This document shows positions 50,483 through 59,321 of a stretch of 64,000 nucleotides of DNA, piece after piece. The notes under the pieces are model-generated. The model was not told the origin of the DNA. It searched no databases and was given only the letters and a program-made list of their open reading frames with translations. Source of the stretch: Haliea sp963974125. Lineage in GTDB: Bacteria > Pseudomonadota > Gammaproteobacteria > Pseudomonadales > Halieaceae. Position 1 is the first letter of the stretch. Every line of letters starts with the position of its first letter. A program made the translations under genes and the position numbers. The stretch spans positions 5,840 to 69,839 of the forward strand of contig CAXBCH010000024.1 in the NCBI GenBank assembly GCA_963974125.1. Reading direction: 5' to 3'.

Positions 50483-52024
50483 ATGGCCCTGTACGAACCG
50501 ATCGAATCCGCCGATGCCCGCCGCCACCTGCAGCTGCGCAGCCCGGTTACCCTGGAACCCTGCGGTGAGCTGGTCTGCGCCAACGCCGACGATGTGGCCG
50601 CGGCTATCGCCACTGCGCGTGCAGCGCAGCCGGCCTGGGCGGCCACCCCGATGCGGGAGCGGGTCAAGGTCGCCGAGCGCGCCCTGCAGCTGGTGCTGGA
50701 ACGGCAGGACGAGATCATCGACACGGTAGTCGCGGAAACTGGCAAGGCGCGCACCGATGCCATGAGCATGGAGATCTTCTCGGTGGCGGATTCCCTGTGC
50801 TACTACGCCAAGCACGCGGAGGCTTTCCTCAAGCCGCGCAAGCGCCGGGTGCACGGCGTTATCGGGATCGCCAAGCAGCTGCGCATCCTCTACAAGCCGC
50901 TGGGGGTAGTCGGGCTGATCACGCCCTGGAACGGTCCCTTTGTGCTGGTGATGAACCAGGCGGTGCAGGCCATCCTCGCAGGCAACGCGGTGGTAGCCAA
51001 GGGCTCCGAAGTGACGCCCTATTCCGCGAAACTGGCCCAAAGCATACTGGAGGACGCCGGCCTGCCGCCGGGGGTGCTGCAGGTGCTGCTGGGAGATGGC
51101 GACACCGGTGCCGCCATTGTCCGCGGTGGCGTCGACAAGGTCTCCTTTACCGGCAGCGTCGCCACCGGTCGCAAGGTGGCGGTTGCCTGTGCCGAACAAC
51201 TCATTCCCTGTACCCTGGAGCTCGGCGGCAACGATGCCATGATCGTCTGCGCGGACGCGGACCTGGACCGCGCCGCCGACGGCGCCTGGCTGGGTTCCTG
51301 CATGAACACCGGCCACTATTGCTGTGGCACCGAGCGCATCTACGTGGTGGATACGGTCTACGATGAGTTTCTGCGCCTGGTTCTGGAGAAGGGCAAGCAC
51401 CTCAAGCAGGGGCCGGAACACGGTTTTGCGGAAGACGTTGGCGCGGTATTCTGGGATCGTCAGCTGGCGATTATCGAGGCCCACGTCGAGGACGCCCGGG
51501 CCAAGGGTGCCAGCATCCACCTGGGCGGGCGCCGCAACCCGAACCTGGCGGGCCTGTACTACGAGCCCACGGTCATGACCGAGGTCGACAACAGCATGGA
51601 TATCATGCTGCACGAGACCTTTGGCCCCGTTCTCTGCATCCAGCGGGTAGCGGATGAAGAGGAAGCCCTGCGCCTGGCCAACGACTCCGAGTTCGGTCTC
51701 AACGGCAACGTCTGGACCAAAGACAAGGAAAAGGGCTATCGCCTCGCGGCCGCCATCGACACCGGCTCCTGCAGTGTCAACGACATGGCGCTCAGCTACG
51801 GTATTCCCGCAGCGCCCTTCGGCGGGCGCAAGAATTCGGGGATTGGCCAGGTCAACGGCAAGAAGGGCCTGCGCGGCTACTGCCACGAGATGCCCATCGT
51901 TATCGACCGCTTCGGCGGCAAGATGCAGAACGCCTACCCCAACACGGAGAAGAACGCCGAGGGCATGCGCAAGCTGATGGACTTTATCTGGCGCAAGACG
52001 CCGCTGGGGCGCTGGCTGTCGTAG
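50483..52024 (+). CDS. Aldehyde dehydrogenase family protein
   Basis: 513 residues from ATG 50483 (GGAGAG upstream). ALDH motifs: GVVGLITPWNGPFVLVMNQAVQAILAGNAVVAKGSE, NAD loop SFTGSVATGRK, catalytic Glu in LELGGNDAMIV, catalytic Cys in NTGHYCCGTERIYV and HETFGPVLCIQRV. The long C-terminal part ends PLGRWLS. It probably oxidises an aldehyde of an organic substrate to the acid; specificity is unknown. Its 3' end overlaps the convergent BNR-type gene by 41 nt. Confidence 0.9.
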   Translation: MALYEPIESADARRHLQLRSPVTLEPCGELVCANADDVAAAIATARAAQPAWAATPMRERVKVAERALQLVLERQDEIIDTVVAETGKARTDAMSMEIFSVADSLCYYAKHAEAFLKPRKRRVHGVIGIAKQLRILYKPLGVVGLITPWNGPFVLVMNQAVQAILAGNAVVAKGSEVTPYSAKLAQSILEDAGLPPGVLQVLLGDGDTGAAIVRGGVDKVSFTGSVATGRKVAVACAEQLIPCTLELGGNDAMIVCADADLDRAADGAWLGSCMNTGHYCCGTERIYVVDTVYDEFLRLVLEKGKHLKQGPEHGFAEDVGAVFWDRQLAIIEAHVEDARAKGASIHLGGRRNPNLAGLYYEPTVMTEVDNSMDIMLHETFGPVLCIQRVADEEEALRLANDSEFGLNGNVWTKDKEKGYRLAAAIDTGSCSVNDMALSYGIPAAPFGGRKNSGIGQVNGKKGLRGYCHEMPIVIDRFGGKMQNAYPNTEKNAEGMRKLMDFIWRKTPLGRWLS

Positions 52025-54391
52025 CGCCCGCGTGCAGCGCCGGCAGTGACACTTCCGCGTACTTGTTCATACCCGAGCCACCACGGGAGCCGGCGTCGTA
52101 GACATAGCCATAGGCAGCGCCATCGGCGTTGCGCTTGACCACGGCGCCGCGCACCCACATCACGTTCACGCCGTCGACTTCCAGGGTCGGGTCGCTCCAG
52201 CTGCCATCCCCGCCCCGCGAGGTGTGGAACAGGCGCCCGGTGTCTTCCTCGATAAACAGCACGTGCACACAGGCGCCGTAGCCGATGGCATCGGCGCCCA
52301 CCTGTTCGGCATCCGAGGCGTTTGTTACCACGGCACGGCTGGTAACCTGAACGGCCTCTGACAGCACGCCCGCGCCATCGGCCCGGCGCTCCCACAGTTC
52401 GCCATTGTCGAGTCGATAGATGATGCTGACGGTATCGGAGTCGGGGAGATACACGAGCGGCAGTATCCCACCCGCGTCCTCGACCCCGGTCCCCAGTCCG
52501 GAGGCCAGCTGTTGGCCCGGAGTCAGGTCGCCGTTGGGCAGTATCTGGCGGTACCAGGCCGTACCGTCGATGCCGGTGTAGGCGAAGTGCACCGTGTCAT
52601 TCGCTCCGCGGACCACAACCGGCCCGGAGAGATCGCGATCAATCCCGGCATCGACCACGGTTTCCTCGCCCCACTGGCCCTGCGGGGAACGGATGCGGAC
52701 CAGAATCCTTTCCAGGTTGCCGTAGACGCCCACCACGCTGCCATCCGACCTCAGGGCGAGATCGGCCACCTGCACCGGCGGTTCTACCGGTGATGCCAGC
52801 CGTTCATCAGTGATTTCCCAGGTGTCCGGCTGGCCCGGGTGATCCGAGGTGCGGAACACATGATAGAACACGTGATCGGAAGTCTGGTGCAGGGTGTGAA
52901 TCCTGTCGCTTCCGAATGCCTGGCCGACGCCTTCAAGATCCCCGGTCCGGGGCCGGTTGGCGCCGTCCACTTCGCGCCACCATCCGTCGACTTGACGGCC
53001 ATCATCACGTTGTCGGTCTCCGAGGGTTCCATGAGGAAATACAGATCCCCGTTGCTCGCTTCCCAGGGGCCGAGGCGCACTGGCGTTTCCACGAACACGC
53101 CGCCCAGGTGCCGCTCCGGTACCGCCAGGGTCACTACCGGGTTGCTTGCAGCTGGCACGGGCTCACCGCTGCTGTCCAGCAACCTGAATTCGAAGGTGTC
53201 GCCGGCTTCGTGCATGGCCGGGCCGTCGTAGAAGTACCGGACCACCAGCGGAAACTCCCACTCGCCGTGCTCCCTGGAGGCCGACCAACCCGGAGTGGTG
53301 TCGGCGTAGTTGATGCCAGCTCCAGCGGTAAACGGCAGTGCAGATGCCGCCAGCAGGTCCCCGGTCGCAGCGCCGTGCTCAAAGCGGGAGGTGCTGACGA
53401 TACTTGCGCCCGGGGTGCTGGTCTCGCCCGCGATCTCCACGAACCCGACCTCGGCGCTGCTGTCAGCCGGCAGATACAACCCCAGTCTGGAGGCGGCAAT
53501 TGCCACACCCAGATCCTCGGTAAACTCCAGCCCCTCCATGTAGGGGTCCCATTCATAGCCGATGGTCGCCCTGGACCCTTCCCAGGCGACCTTGATCTCG
53601 ATCCAGTGATCGGCCTTCACCTCCACGTCCTGGTCGACCAGGATAGTTTCCCGGCCATTATCGCGGTGAATGATGCGCAGTGCGCGACCGGCTTCTATCT
53701 CCAGGCGAAAGTGATTGTCCTCGTCGACATAGCCAAACAGGATCCCGGCGCGGGCGGACTCGGGCAGCCGCAGGTACGTCGCGAATTCGGCGGGCTGCCA
53801 GTGCGTCTGATAGCGCGCAAGAGCGAGCACGGGTTCATTGCCCGCGGCGAAGCGCGCGAAGCCGACGCCATCCTCCTGCGGCCAGGAGAGCGCCGATTCA
53901 TCCCCCTGAATGAGGTTCCAGGTGTCTGCCAGCTGTCCTTCGGGCACCGACGAGAAGTCCAGCCTGAGCTTCTTGAGCGGGTAGGGGAAGTCCTCTGCGG
54001 TCAGCGGCTCCCAGGCTCCCTGGTGGCGACGAAACTGCAGGCTGAAGCGGTGTTCGGCGCCAGCATCCGCGGTGTTTTCCACCTCGAAACGCAGCCGGAA
54101 TGGCCGGTCGGCCTGCACCGTGGCGGGCTGATTCAGCGCCGCAGCCCAACCTCTGTCGGCATTGAGGTCGGCATCAAAATTCGCGCGAATCCGGAATGCT
54201 GTCTGTTTGAGGGTCTGTGTCTGCCCGGGCACCTCCGGGGTCAGCGCGGTGGCGGTTGCTTCCGAATCCGAATTGCTGCAGCCGCCCAGAGCCACAACGG
54301 CGCCCACGATGGCTGTACAGAGTCCCGGCAGCAGCTGCCGGGGGATAATCTGCAAGGCGGGGAGCGCTCTCTCCGGGGTGCGGTCTGCCAT
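51984..54391 (-). pseudogene. BNR/sialidase-like lipoprotein, interrupted by a frameshift
   Basis: Two minus-strand frames belong together. From ATG 54391 (GGAGG 6 nt ahead) the protein has a lipobox (ALGGC), a beta-sandwich part, a concanavalin-like region (AEFATYLRLPESARAGILFGYVDEDNHFRLEI in outline) and then VKSTDGG. There the next frame takes over with WREVDGANRPRTGDLEGVGQAF, a BNR-type repeat (S-x-D-G-G-x-x-W), and continues to 51984 with more beta-propeller repeats. The break is at 52979-52980; one lost base, or seven if a KT-like pair is missing, explains it. About 800 residues if repaired. A secreted carbohydrate- or polymer-binding protein is likely. Confidence 0.8.
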
Positions 54392-54516
54392 GGTCTGCCT
54401 CCTGCTGGCGATGTCCGGGGGTCGTGTTGATGAGTGCAGGACCAATATAGTCGCCGGAAGATGACAGGTTCTACCGCAATGCGTTAACCATGCGTCAAGT
54501 TTGCCTGATGCGTTTG

Positions 54517-54882
54517 CTACGCGCCGGGCGACGGTGGCATGGCCTGGCGCTGCACCACGTAGCGGATAATCTGTTCCTGCGCCAATTCGTCCCGGTCGAA
54601 GTCCAGCCGGACCCGGTATGGCTGCTCCCGGTTCTCGCCGGGTTCGCTGGCGAGGACCGTACCGTCCAGCTGCACGGGGACCTGCGATGGCTGCAGCAGC
54701 AGGCTGATGCGTCGCCGGGTCCCTGCCGGAAGGTGCTCGCTGCTGTCGAAGGCGATGCCGCTGCCACTCAGGCTGACAGCGGTGGGGACATACTGGCTGG
54801 TATCCGTTGCGCTATGTCCCGGCAGCATGGAACCGAGCACGGTGAGTTTGCGATTGAGCAGTCCCAGCGCCTGAGCCGTCAC
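54517..54882 (-). CDS. PilZ-like c-di-GMP-binding domain protein, 5' end uncertain
   Basis: 121 residues from GTG 54882. The core VPTAVSLSGSGIAFDSSEHLPAGTRRRISLLLQPS..VPVQLDGTVLAS and the end RLDFDRDELAQEQIIRYVVQRQ fit a PilZ beta-barrel with the (D/N)xSxxG element, here S-L-S-G-S-G. The RxxxR part is not obvious. The N-terminus starts mid-helix (TAQALGLLNRKLTVL) and the adjacent frame just upstream (LAELDDEQTR then TGA) would continue that helix, so a one-base deletion at about 54881 may have cut the gene. Downstream of the SLC13 gene on the same strand. A GGDEF protein is encoded 17 kb away. Confidence 0.6.
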   Translation of the reverse strand: MTAQALGLLNRKLTVLGSMLPGHSATDTSQYVPTAVSLSGSGIAFDSSEHLPAGTRRRISLLLQPSQVPVQLDGTVLASEPGENREQPYRVRLDFDRDELAQEQIIRYVVQRQAMPPSPGA

Positions 54883-55073
54883 CGGGTCTGCTCGTCGTCC
54901 AGTTCCGCAAGCGTGTCTGTGGGGGTGCCCACCTGCAGCGACGGGTGGGTGGTAGCCTGGGTCGCCTGCTGTTCCTTGTCCCTGTTATTGCCTGTCCATG
55001 GGTTGATGGCGTCAAAGTATATCGCCGTTATGGCATTGTCGGTGACTATGTTGACAATTGTTGGCGGTGCCGG

Positions 55074-56855
55074 TCAGGTCATCTTTTCCAGCGGCCAGCC
55101 AATCAGCAATACCGCCAGAGTAAAGGTGCCGATGGCAAGATTCATCGGTATGCCCACGCGCAGGAATTCGGCAAAAGTGTAGCCGCCCGGCCCATACACC
55201 ATCAGGTTGGTCTGGTAGCCCAGGGGCGTAGCGAAGCTCGCCGAGGCGGCCATCATGATGGCGAAGATGAATGGCGTCGGGTTCAGGCCGGCGCTGGCGG
55301 TGATTCCGAGTACGATCGGCAGCATCAGAATCGCCGCAGCGTTGTTGGTGATGGTTTCCGTAAGCAGCGAGACGGTGAGGTAGGTCAGCACCAGTATCAG
55401 CCAGGGCCGGCCACCGCTGAGGTCGATGATGCTGCTGGCGAGAAATACCGCCGCACCGGATTTGTCCAGTGCCGCACCCAGGGCGAAGGACGCACCGATG
55501 GTAATCAGCACCGTCAGGTCCAGGCTCTTTTCCGCCTGGTTGACCGAGCAGCAGCCGGTGACCAGCATCATTGCAGCGCCCAGCAGGGCCGCGTTGAGCA
55601 TGCTGATCAGGCCGAAGCCCGCCGCCAGCACCAGGCCCAGCAGGATGGCCCAGGCCATGTACATGCGGTGGTGGCGAGGCTGCTCGGTATCGAGGTCATT
55701 GATGAGCAGGAAATCCTTGTTGTAGCGCTGGCGGCTGACAAAGGCGGGACGGGCTTCCAGCAGCAGGGTGTCACCGGCTGCCAGCTCGATGGTGCCCAGG
55801 TTGCCCTTGATCCGCTCACCGTTGCGGGCCACCGCCAGCACCGCGGCCCCGTAGCGGTCCCGGAAGCGGGCGTCGCGTATCGCGTGGCCGACGGCGTCAC
55901 AGTGGGGCGATACCACCGCCTCGACCAGGCGGCGCTCGGCGCGGTCGGCCAGCAGCGGCTGCGAGGTGTCGCTTTCCTCGGAGGGCACGATGCCGTTGAT
56001 ACGCAGCAGGTCCGAGATGGCGTCGGTGTCGCCGGCGAACACCAGGCGGTCGCCGCCCCTGAGCCGCTCCTCGGTCGGTACCGCGGTGATGATCGTGCCG
56101 TCGCGCTCGATCTCCACCAGGTAAACCCGTACCAGGTGGCGCAGGCCTGCCTCCTCGATGGTCTTGCCCACCAGAGGCCCGGCCATGGCGACGGCAACTT
56201 CCAGGGTGAACTCGCGCATATTGGCGAAGGGCTCGTTCTGCTTGCGATCCGGCAGCAGGCGGGGGAAGAACAGCCACATGAACAGCAGGCCAAACAGGGC
56301 TACCGGCAGACCCACAGCAGTGATCGAAAAGAGGGAGAAGCCGTCCTCTCCCGTCAGCACCCGGTACTGGCCATTGAGCACCAGGTTGGTGCTGGTGCCT
56401 ATCAGCGTCATGGTGCCGCCGAGGATGGAAGCGTAGCTCAGCGGGATCATCAGCTTGGAGGGTGCAATGCCAGTCTTCCGCGACCAGCTGTTGACCGCCG
56501 GAATCATGGTGGCGACTACCGGGGTGTTGTTGAGGAACCCGCTCAACAGCGCCACCGGGGTGAACATGCGCCACATGGCGGCGCGCACCTTCCTGGGCCG
56601 GCCCAGCAGCCGGGTAACGATCAACTCCGCACCCCCGGAGGCATTGATGCCTGCGGCCACGACGAACATCGCCGCCACGGTGACCAGGCCTTCATTGGCG
56701 AAGCCCGCCAGGGCTTCAGTTCCCGTCAGCACCCCGAAGGTGACCAGTAAAGTGAGCGCCCCCATCATGACTACATGGGGCTTGAGTCGGGTCAGCGTCA
56801 GCGTTCCGAGAACACCCGCAACCAGCGCCAGAGAAAACCAGCCCTGCCAATCCAT
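55074..56855 (-). CDS. SLC13/DASS-type permease with two TrkA-C domains
   Basis: 593 residues. The first membrane half has SGFLNNTPVVATMIPAVNSW and SYASILGGTMTLIGTSTNLVLNG. Two RCK/TrkA_C domains sit in the middle (about 210-385: LVRVYLVEIERDGTIITAV..., GDRLVFAGDTDAISDLLRI). The second half has VNQAEKSLDLTVLITIGASFALGAALDKSG, ETITNNAAAILMLPI and ASFATPLGYQTNLMVYGPGGY. The two TN(L/A) hairpins bind substrate and Na+. It resembles SLC13 permeases often annotated for sulfate or dicarboxylates. An AT-rich 95-nt leader region lies upstream. Confidence 0.9.
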   Translation of the reverse strand: MDWQGWFSLALVAGVLGTLTLTRLKPHVVMMGALTLLVTFGVLTGTEALAGFANEGLVTVAAMFVVAAGINASGGAELIVTRLLGRPRKVRAAMWRMFTPVALLSGFLNNTPVVATMIPAVNSWSRKTGIAPSKLMIPLSYASILGGTMTLIGTSTNLVLNGQYRVLTGEDGFSLFSITAVGLPVALFGLLFMWLFFPRLLPDRKQNEPFANMREFTLEVAVAMAGPLVGKTIEEAGLRHLVRVYLVEIERDGTIITAVPTEERLRGGDRLVFAGDTDAISDLLRINGIVPSEESDTSQPLLADRAERRLVEAVVSPHCDAVGHAIRDARFRDRYGAAVLAVARNGERIKGNLGTIELAAGDTLLLEARPAFVSRQRYNKDFLLINDLDTEQPRHHRMYMAWAILLGLVLAAGFGLISMLNAALLGAAMMLVTGCCSVNQAEKSLDLTVLITIGASFALGAALDKSGAAVFLASSIIDLSGGRPWLILVLTYLTVSLLTETITNNAAAILMLPIVLGITASAGLNPTPFIFAIMMAASASFATPLGYQTNLMVYGPGGYTFAEFLRVGIPMNLAIGTFTLAVLLIGWPLEKMT

Positions 56856-56950
56856 GACCGTGATTTACCCGCTGCTTATAATGGAATCCAGCTTACACAG
56901 CGCCACATTTATAAGAAAATAATATAAAGAGATGAGCTGATAGAATCTGG

Positions 56951-57919
56951 TTATAAGTTGGGCGGCACCGTCGGGACCGCACCGGCTTCGCGTGCTGCAG
57001 AAGCGAGCACCTCTGACACGGTGGCCAGCTGCAGACCCTCTGCCTCCAGGGTCGGCAGTACCTCCTGCAGGTAGGCGATGGTTTCCGGGTAGGGATGGCC
57101 GATCGCAACGCCCAGGCCATCCCGCCGGGCGCGCGCCACCAGTACCGCAAAGCGCTCGGCGATCGCTTCCCGGGTGGGAACATTGTCAAGGAAGACCTGG
57201 CGCGACAGGTGTGGCAGGCCGGCCTCTGCTGCGACCGTGGCTGCGACTGTGTCCTTGTTGGTGCGGGAATCCACGAAATACAGGTTCTGTTCCGCCAGCA
57301 GCGTCATCAGCCACTGCATCTGCTTGCGCTGCCTGGTCAAGTCACTGCCCATATGGTTGTTGACACCCACCGCGTGGGGGACGCCCGCCAGTGCCTGCTG
57401 CAGGGTGCTGCGGAACTCTGTTTCGGACAGCTCGACAGTCAACGCGCCCGGTCCCAGCGGCCGCTGATCCAGGGCGCTCATGGGGGCGTGCAGCAGGACT
57501 TCCTTGCCGGCGCGGTGCGCCTCGCGCGCGAGATGCACGCTGTATGTGGTGTGGGGCAGGACGGCCACGCTGAGGCGTCCCGGCAAGCTGACGGCGGCCT
57601 CGCCCTCGATCAGGCGGTTACCCAGATCGTCGATGATGATAACCAGGGTGGCATTATCGCGCAGGGACTGCGCTCCTGCAGGAGCGTGGGAGCCCGCTCC
57701 GCGGGCGACCAGATCCGGGGTGGTATCGCGCAGGGACTGCGCTCCCACAGGAGAGTGCGTCCCCACAGGAGAGTGCATCCCCACAGGAGAGTGCATCCCC
57801 ACAGGAGAGTGCATCCCCACAGGAGAGTGTGCCTCCGCAGCGGACAGCGCCCGGGACTCGAACGGCTGCATCGCGGCTGCGGTCAGGGGCAGGCAAAGCA
57901 CCAACAGCAGCCAGTGCAT
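56951..57919 (-). CDS. Divergent polysaccharide deacetylase (YibQ-like) with repeat-expanded linker
   Basis: 322 residues: signal peptide (LLLVLCLPLTAAA), a linker from 31 to about 88, and the divergent deacetylase domain (LVIIIDDLGN at 92-101, VAVLPHTTYSVHLAREAHRAGKEVLLHAPM, GVNNHMGSDLT, FVDSRTNKDTVAA, VAIGHPYPETIAYL). The linker is odd: five copies of HSPVG(M/T/A) at 31-60, then REP-like coding DNA giving GAQSLRD twice (59-65 and 82-88). Members normally have a much shorter linker. It starts 4 nt after the ctpA stop, in the conserved gpmI-envC-ctpA operon; an envelope role is likely. Confidence 0.88.
   Translation of the reverse strand: MHWLLLVLCLPLTAAAMQPFESRALSAAEAHSPVGMHSPVGMHSPVGMHSPVGTHSPVGAQSLRDTTPDLVARGAGSHAPAGAQSLRDNATLVIIIDDLGNRLIEGEAAVSLPGRLSVAVLPHTTYSVHLAREAHRAGKEVLLHAPMSALDQRPLGPGALTVELSETEFRSTLQQALAGVPHAVGVNNHMGSDLTRQRKQMQWLMTLLAEQNLYFVDSRTNKDTVAATVAAEAGLPHLSRQVFLDNVPTREAIAERFAVLVARARRDGLGVAIGHPYPETIAYLQEVLPTLEAEGLQLATVSEVLASAAREAGAVPTVPPNL
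57655..57745. repeat. REP-like element and 22-bp direct repeat inside a gene
   Basis: A 22-bp word is identical at 57655-57676 and 57724-57745. The first copy runs into a perfect 14-bp palindrome GCTCCTGCAGGAGC (57672-57685) and a REP-type half GTGGGAGCCCGCTCCGCGGG (57686-57705). All of it is in frame in the deacetylase gene and translates without stops. Confidence 0.75.
57744..57833. repeat. Five 18-bp tandem repeats encoding HSPVG(M/T/A)
   Basis: Units 57744-57761, 57762-57779, 57780-57797, 57798-57815 and 57816-57833 are copies of CCCACAGGAGAGTGCATC with one or a few changes at the ends. Being 18 bp long they keep frame, adding six residues each. There are no spacers, so this is a minisatellite. 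Confidence 0.9.
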
Positions 57920-57923
57920 ACAG

Positions 57924-59243
57924 TCAGCCGTCGCTGTTGTCCACTGGCGCTGTTGCCGCCGGCCTGCGCTCGCGCAGGCCGAGGATGTTCACGCCCTTGA
58001 GCAGGGTGAGCGCCTCGTAGAGCTGGTTGTCGGTGCCGAGCAGGCCGTCGGAGGCCCGCGGTGCCCGCCGCTTGTCGCCGTTGACGTTGTCCAGGCGCCG
58101 GCTCAGGTCGGCCTCGCTGAGCTGGCGCGAGGTGTCGTAGGCCGTTACCTGGGCCCGCTCGACAATGATGTCCGGGGCAATGCCCGCGGCCTGGATGGAG
58201 CGCCCACCGGGCGTGAAGTACAGTGCGGTGGTCAGCTTGACCGCGCGGGACTCGGAAATGGGCATGACGGTCTGCACCGAGCCCTTGCCAAAGCTGTCGG
58301 TGCCCATGATCACCGCGCGCCTGTGGTCCTGCAGCGCGCCGGCCACGATTTCCGAAGCGCTGGCGGAGCCGCCATTGATCAGTACCACTATGGGAGTGCC
58401 GTCACTGGCATCGCCCGGCTCTGCGGAATAGCGCATGTCGGAGTTGCTCAGGCGGCCCTCGGTATACACCACCAGCTCACCGTCGAGGAACAGCCCCGCG
58501 ACATCGACACTTGCACCCAGGACGCCGCCCGGGTTGTTGCGCAGGTCGAGCACCAGGCCCTTGAGCTCTTCCTCCTCCATCAGGCGCTTGAGGGCGGCGC
58601 TGACATCGCGACCGGTACGGTTCTGGAACTGGGCGACACGGATATAGCCATAGCCGGGTTCGAGGAAGCGTTCGCGCACGCTGGCTACGGTAATGGTGTC
58701 ACGGGTAAGGGTGATATCGAAGGGTTGCGGGTCGCCGGGGCGGCCGATCTGCAGTTCGAGAGTGCTGCCCTTGGGACCGCGCATCAGTTCGATGGCCTCA
58801 TTCAGGGACATGCCCTTTACCGGCTTGCCGTCCAGCTGGAGAATGACGTCCCCGGTCATCAGGCCCGCTTCGGCTGCCGGTGAGCCGTCGATGGGAGCAA
58901 CCACCGTGACGTAGCCGTCCTCCATGCCGACCTCCAGCCCGAGACCACTGAATTCGCCGCTGGTATTGGTCTGCAGGTCCTCGAACGCGTCTTTGGTCAG
59001 GTAGGCAGAATGCGGGTCCAGATTCATCAACATGCCCTGGATCGCGTATTCCAGCAGAGCGCTGTCGTCGATTTCCTCCACATAGCCGATGCGGATCTGG
59101 TTGAATATATCGGCGAAGGTGCGCAGCTCGTCCAGCGGCAGGCGCCCCTCTTCATTCTCCTGTGCCAACCCCGGCTGCGCGATCAGGACACAAGCGAGCA
59201 GGGCCGCTCTCAGGCCGGGAAATGGGAAAGAAGTTGTATACAT
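57924..59243 (-). CDS. ctpA: S41 carboxy-terminal processing peptidase (CtpA)
   Basis: 439 residues from ATG 59243 (59270 and 59321 are in-frame alternatives). Signal peptide (LRAALLACVLIAQPGLA), then LRTFADIFNQIRIGYVEEID, MLMNLDPHSAYLTKDAFEDLQ and a PDZ domain (about 80-165: GEFSGLGLEVG, GLMTGDVILQLDGKPV). Catalytic Ser in NGGSASASEIVAGAL and Lys in GTDSFGKGSVQTV. It processes periplasmic proteins with exposed C-termini. In the gpmI-envC-ctpA order found across gammaproteobacteria; 4 nt ahead of the deacetylase gene. Confidence 0.94.
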   Translation of the reverse strand: MYTTSFPFPGLRAALLACVLIAQPGLAQENEEGRLPLDELRTFADIFNQIRIGYVEEIDDSALLEYAIQGMLMNLDPHSAYLTKDAFEDLQTNTSGEFSGLGLEVGMEDGYVTVVAPIDGSPAAEAGLMTGDVILQLDGKPVKGMSLNEAIELMRGPKGSTLELQIGRPGDPQPFDITLTRDTITVASVRERFLEPGYGYIRVAQFQNRTGRDVSAALKRLMEEEELKGLVLDLRNNPGGVLGASVDVAGLFLDGELVVYTEGRLSNSDMRYSAEPGDASDGTPIVVLINGGSASASEIVAGALQDHRRAVIMGTDSFGKGSVQTVMPISESRAVKLTTALYFTPGGRSIQAAGIAPDIIVERAQVTAYDTSRQLSEADLSRRLDNVNGDKRRAPRASDGLLGTDNQLYEALTLLKGVNILGLRERRPAATAPVDNSDG

Positions 59244-59321
59244 GAATACCGCCGTCGGCGCTGCCGTCATTGCCAGGTCAAGTGCACAAGTGTAACCGGA
59301 TGGACAGTTGGGGTCATGCAC

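Noticed and set aside
54490..55182. 230-codon + strand frame opposite the PilZ-like gene and the SLC13 3' end
   Set aside because: Antisense to PilZ- and SLC13-like sequence; no recognisable domain and a Ser-rich low-complexity centre.
56873..56890. TATAAT on the + strand between the SLC13 permease and deacetylase genes
   Set aside because: Both neighbours are transcribed leftward, so a rightward promoter would drive only antisense RNA; no good -35 was seen.
57744..57833. CRISPR array
   Set aside because: The 18-bp repeats are contiguous without spacers and lie inside a coding frame.
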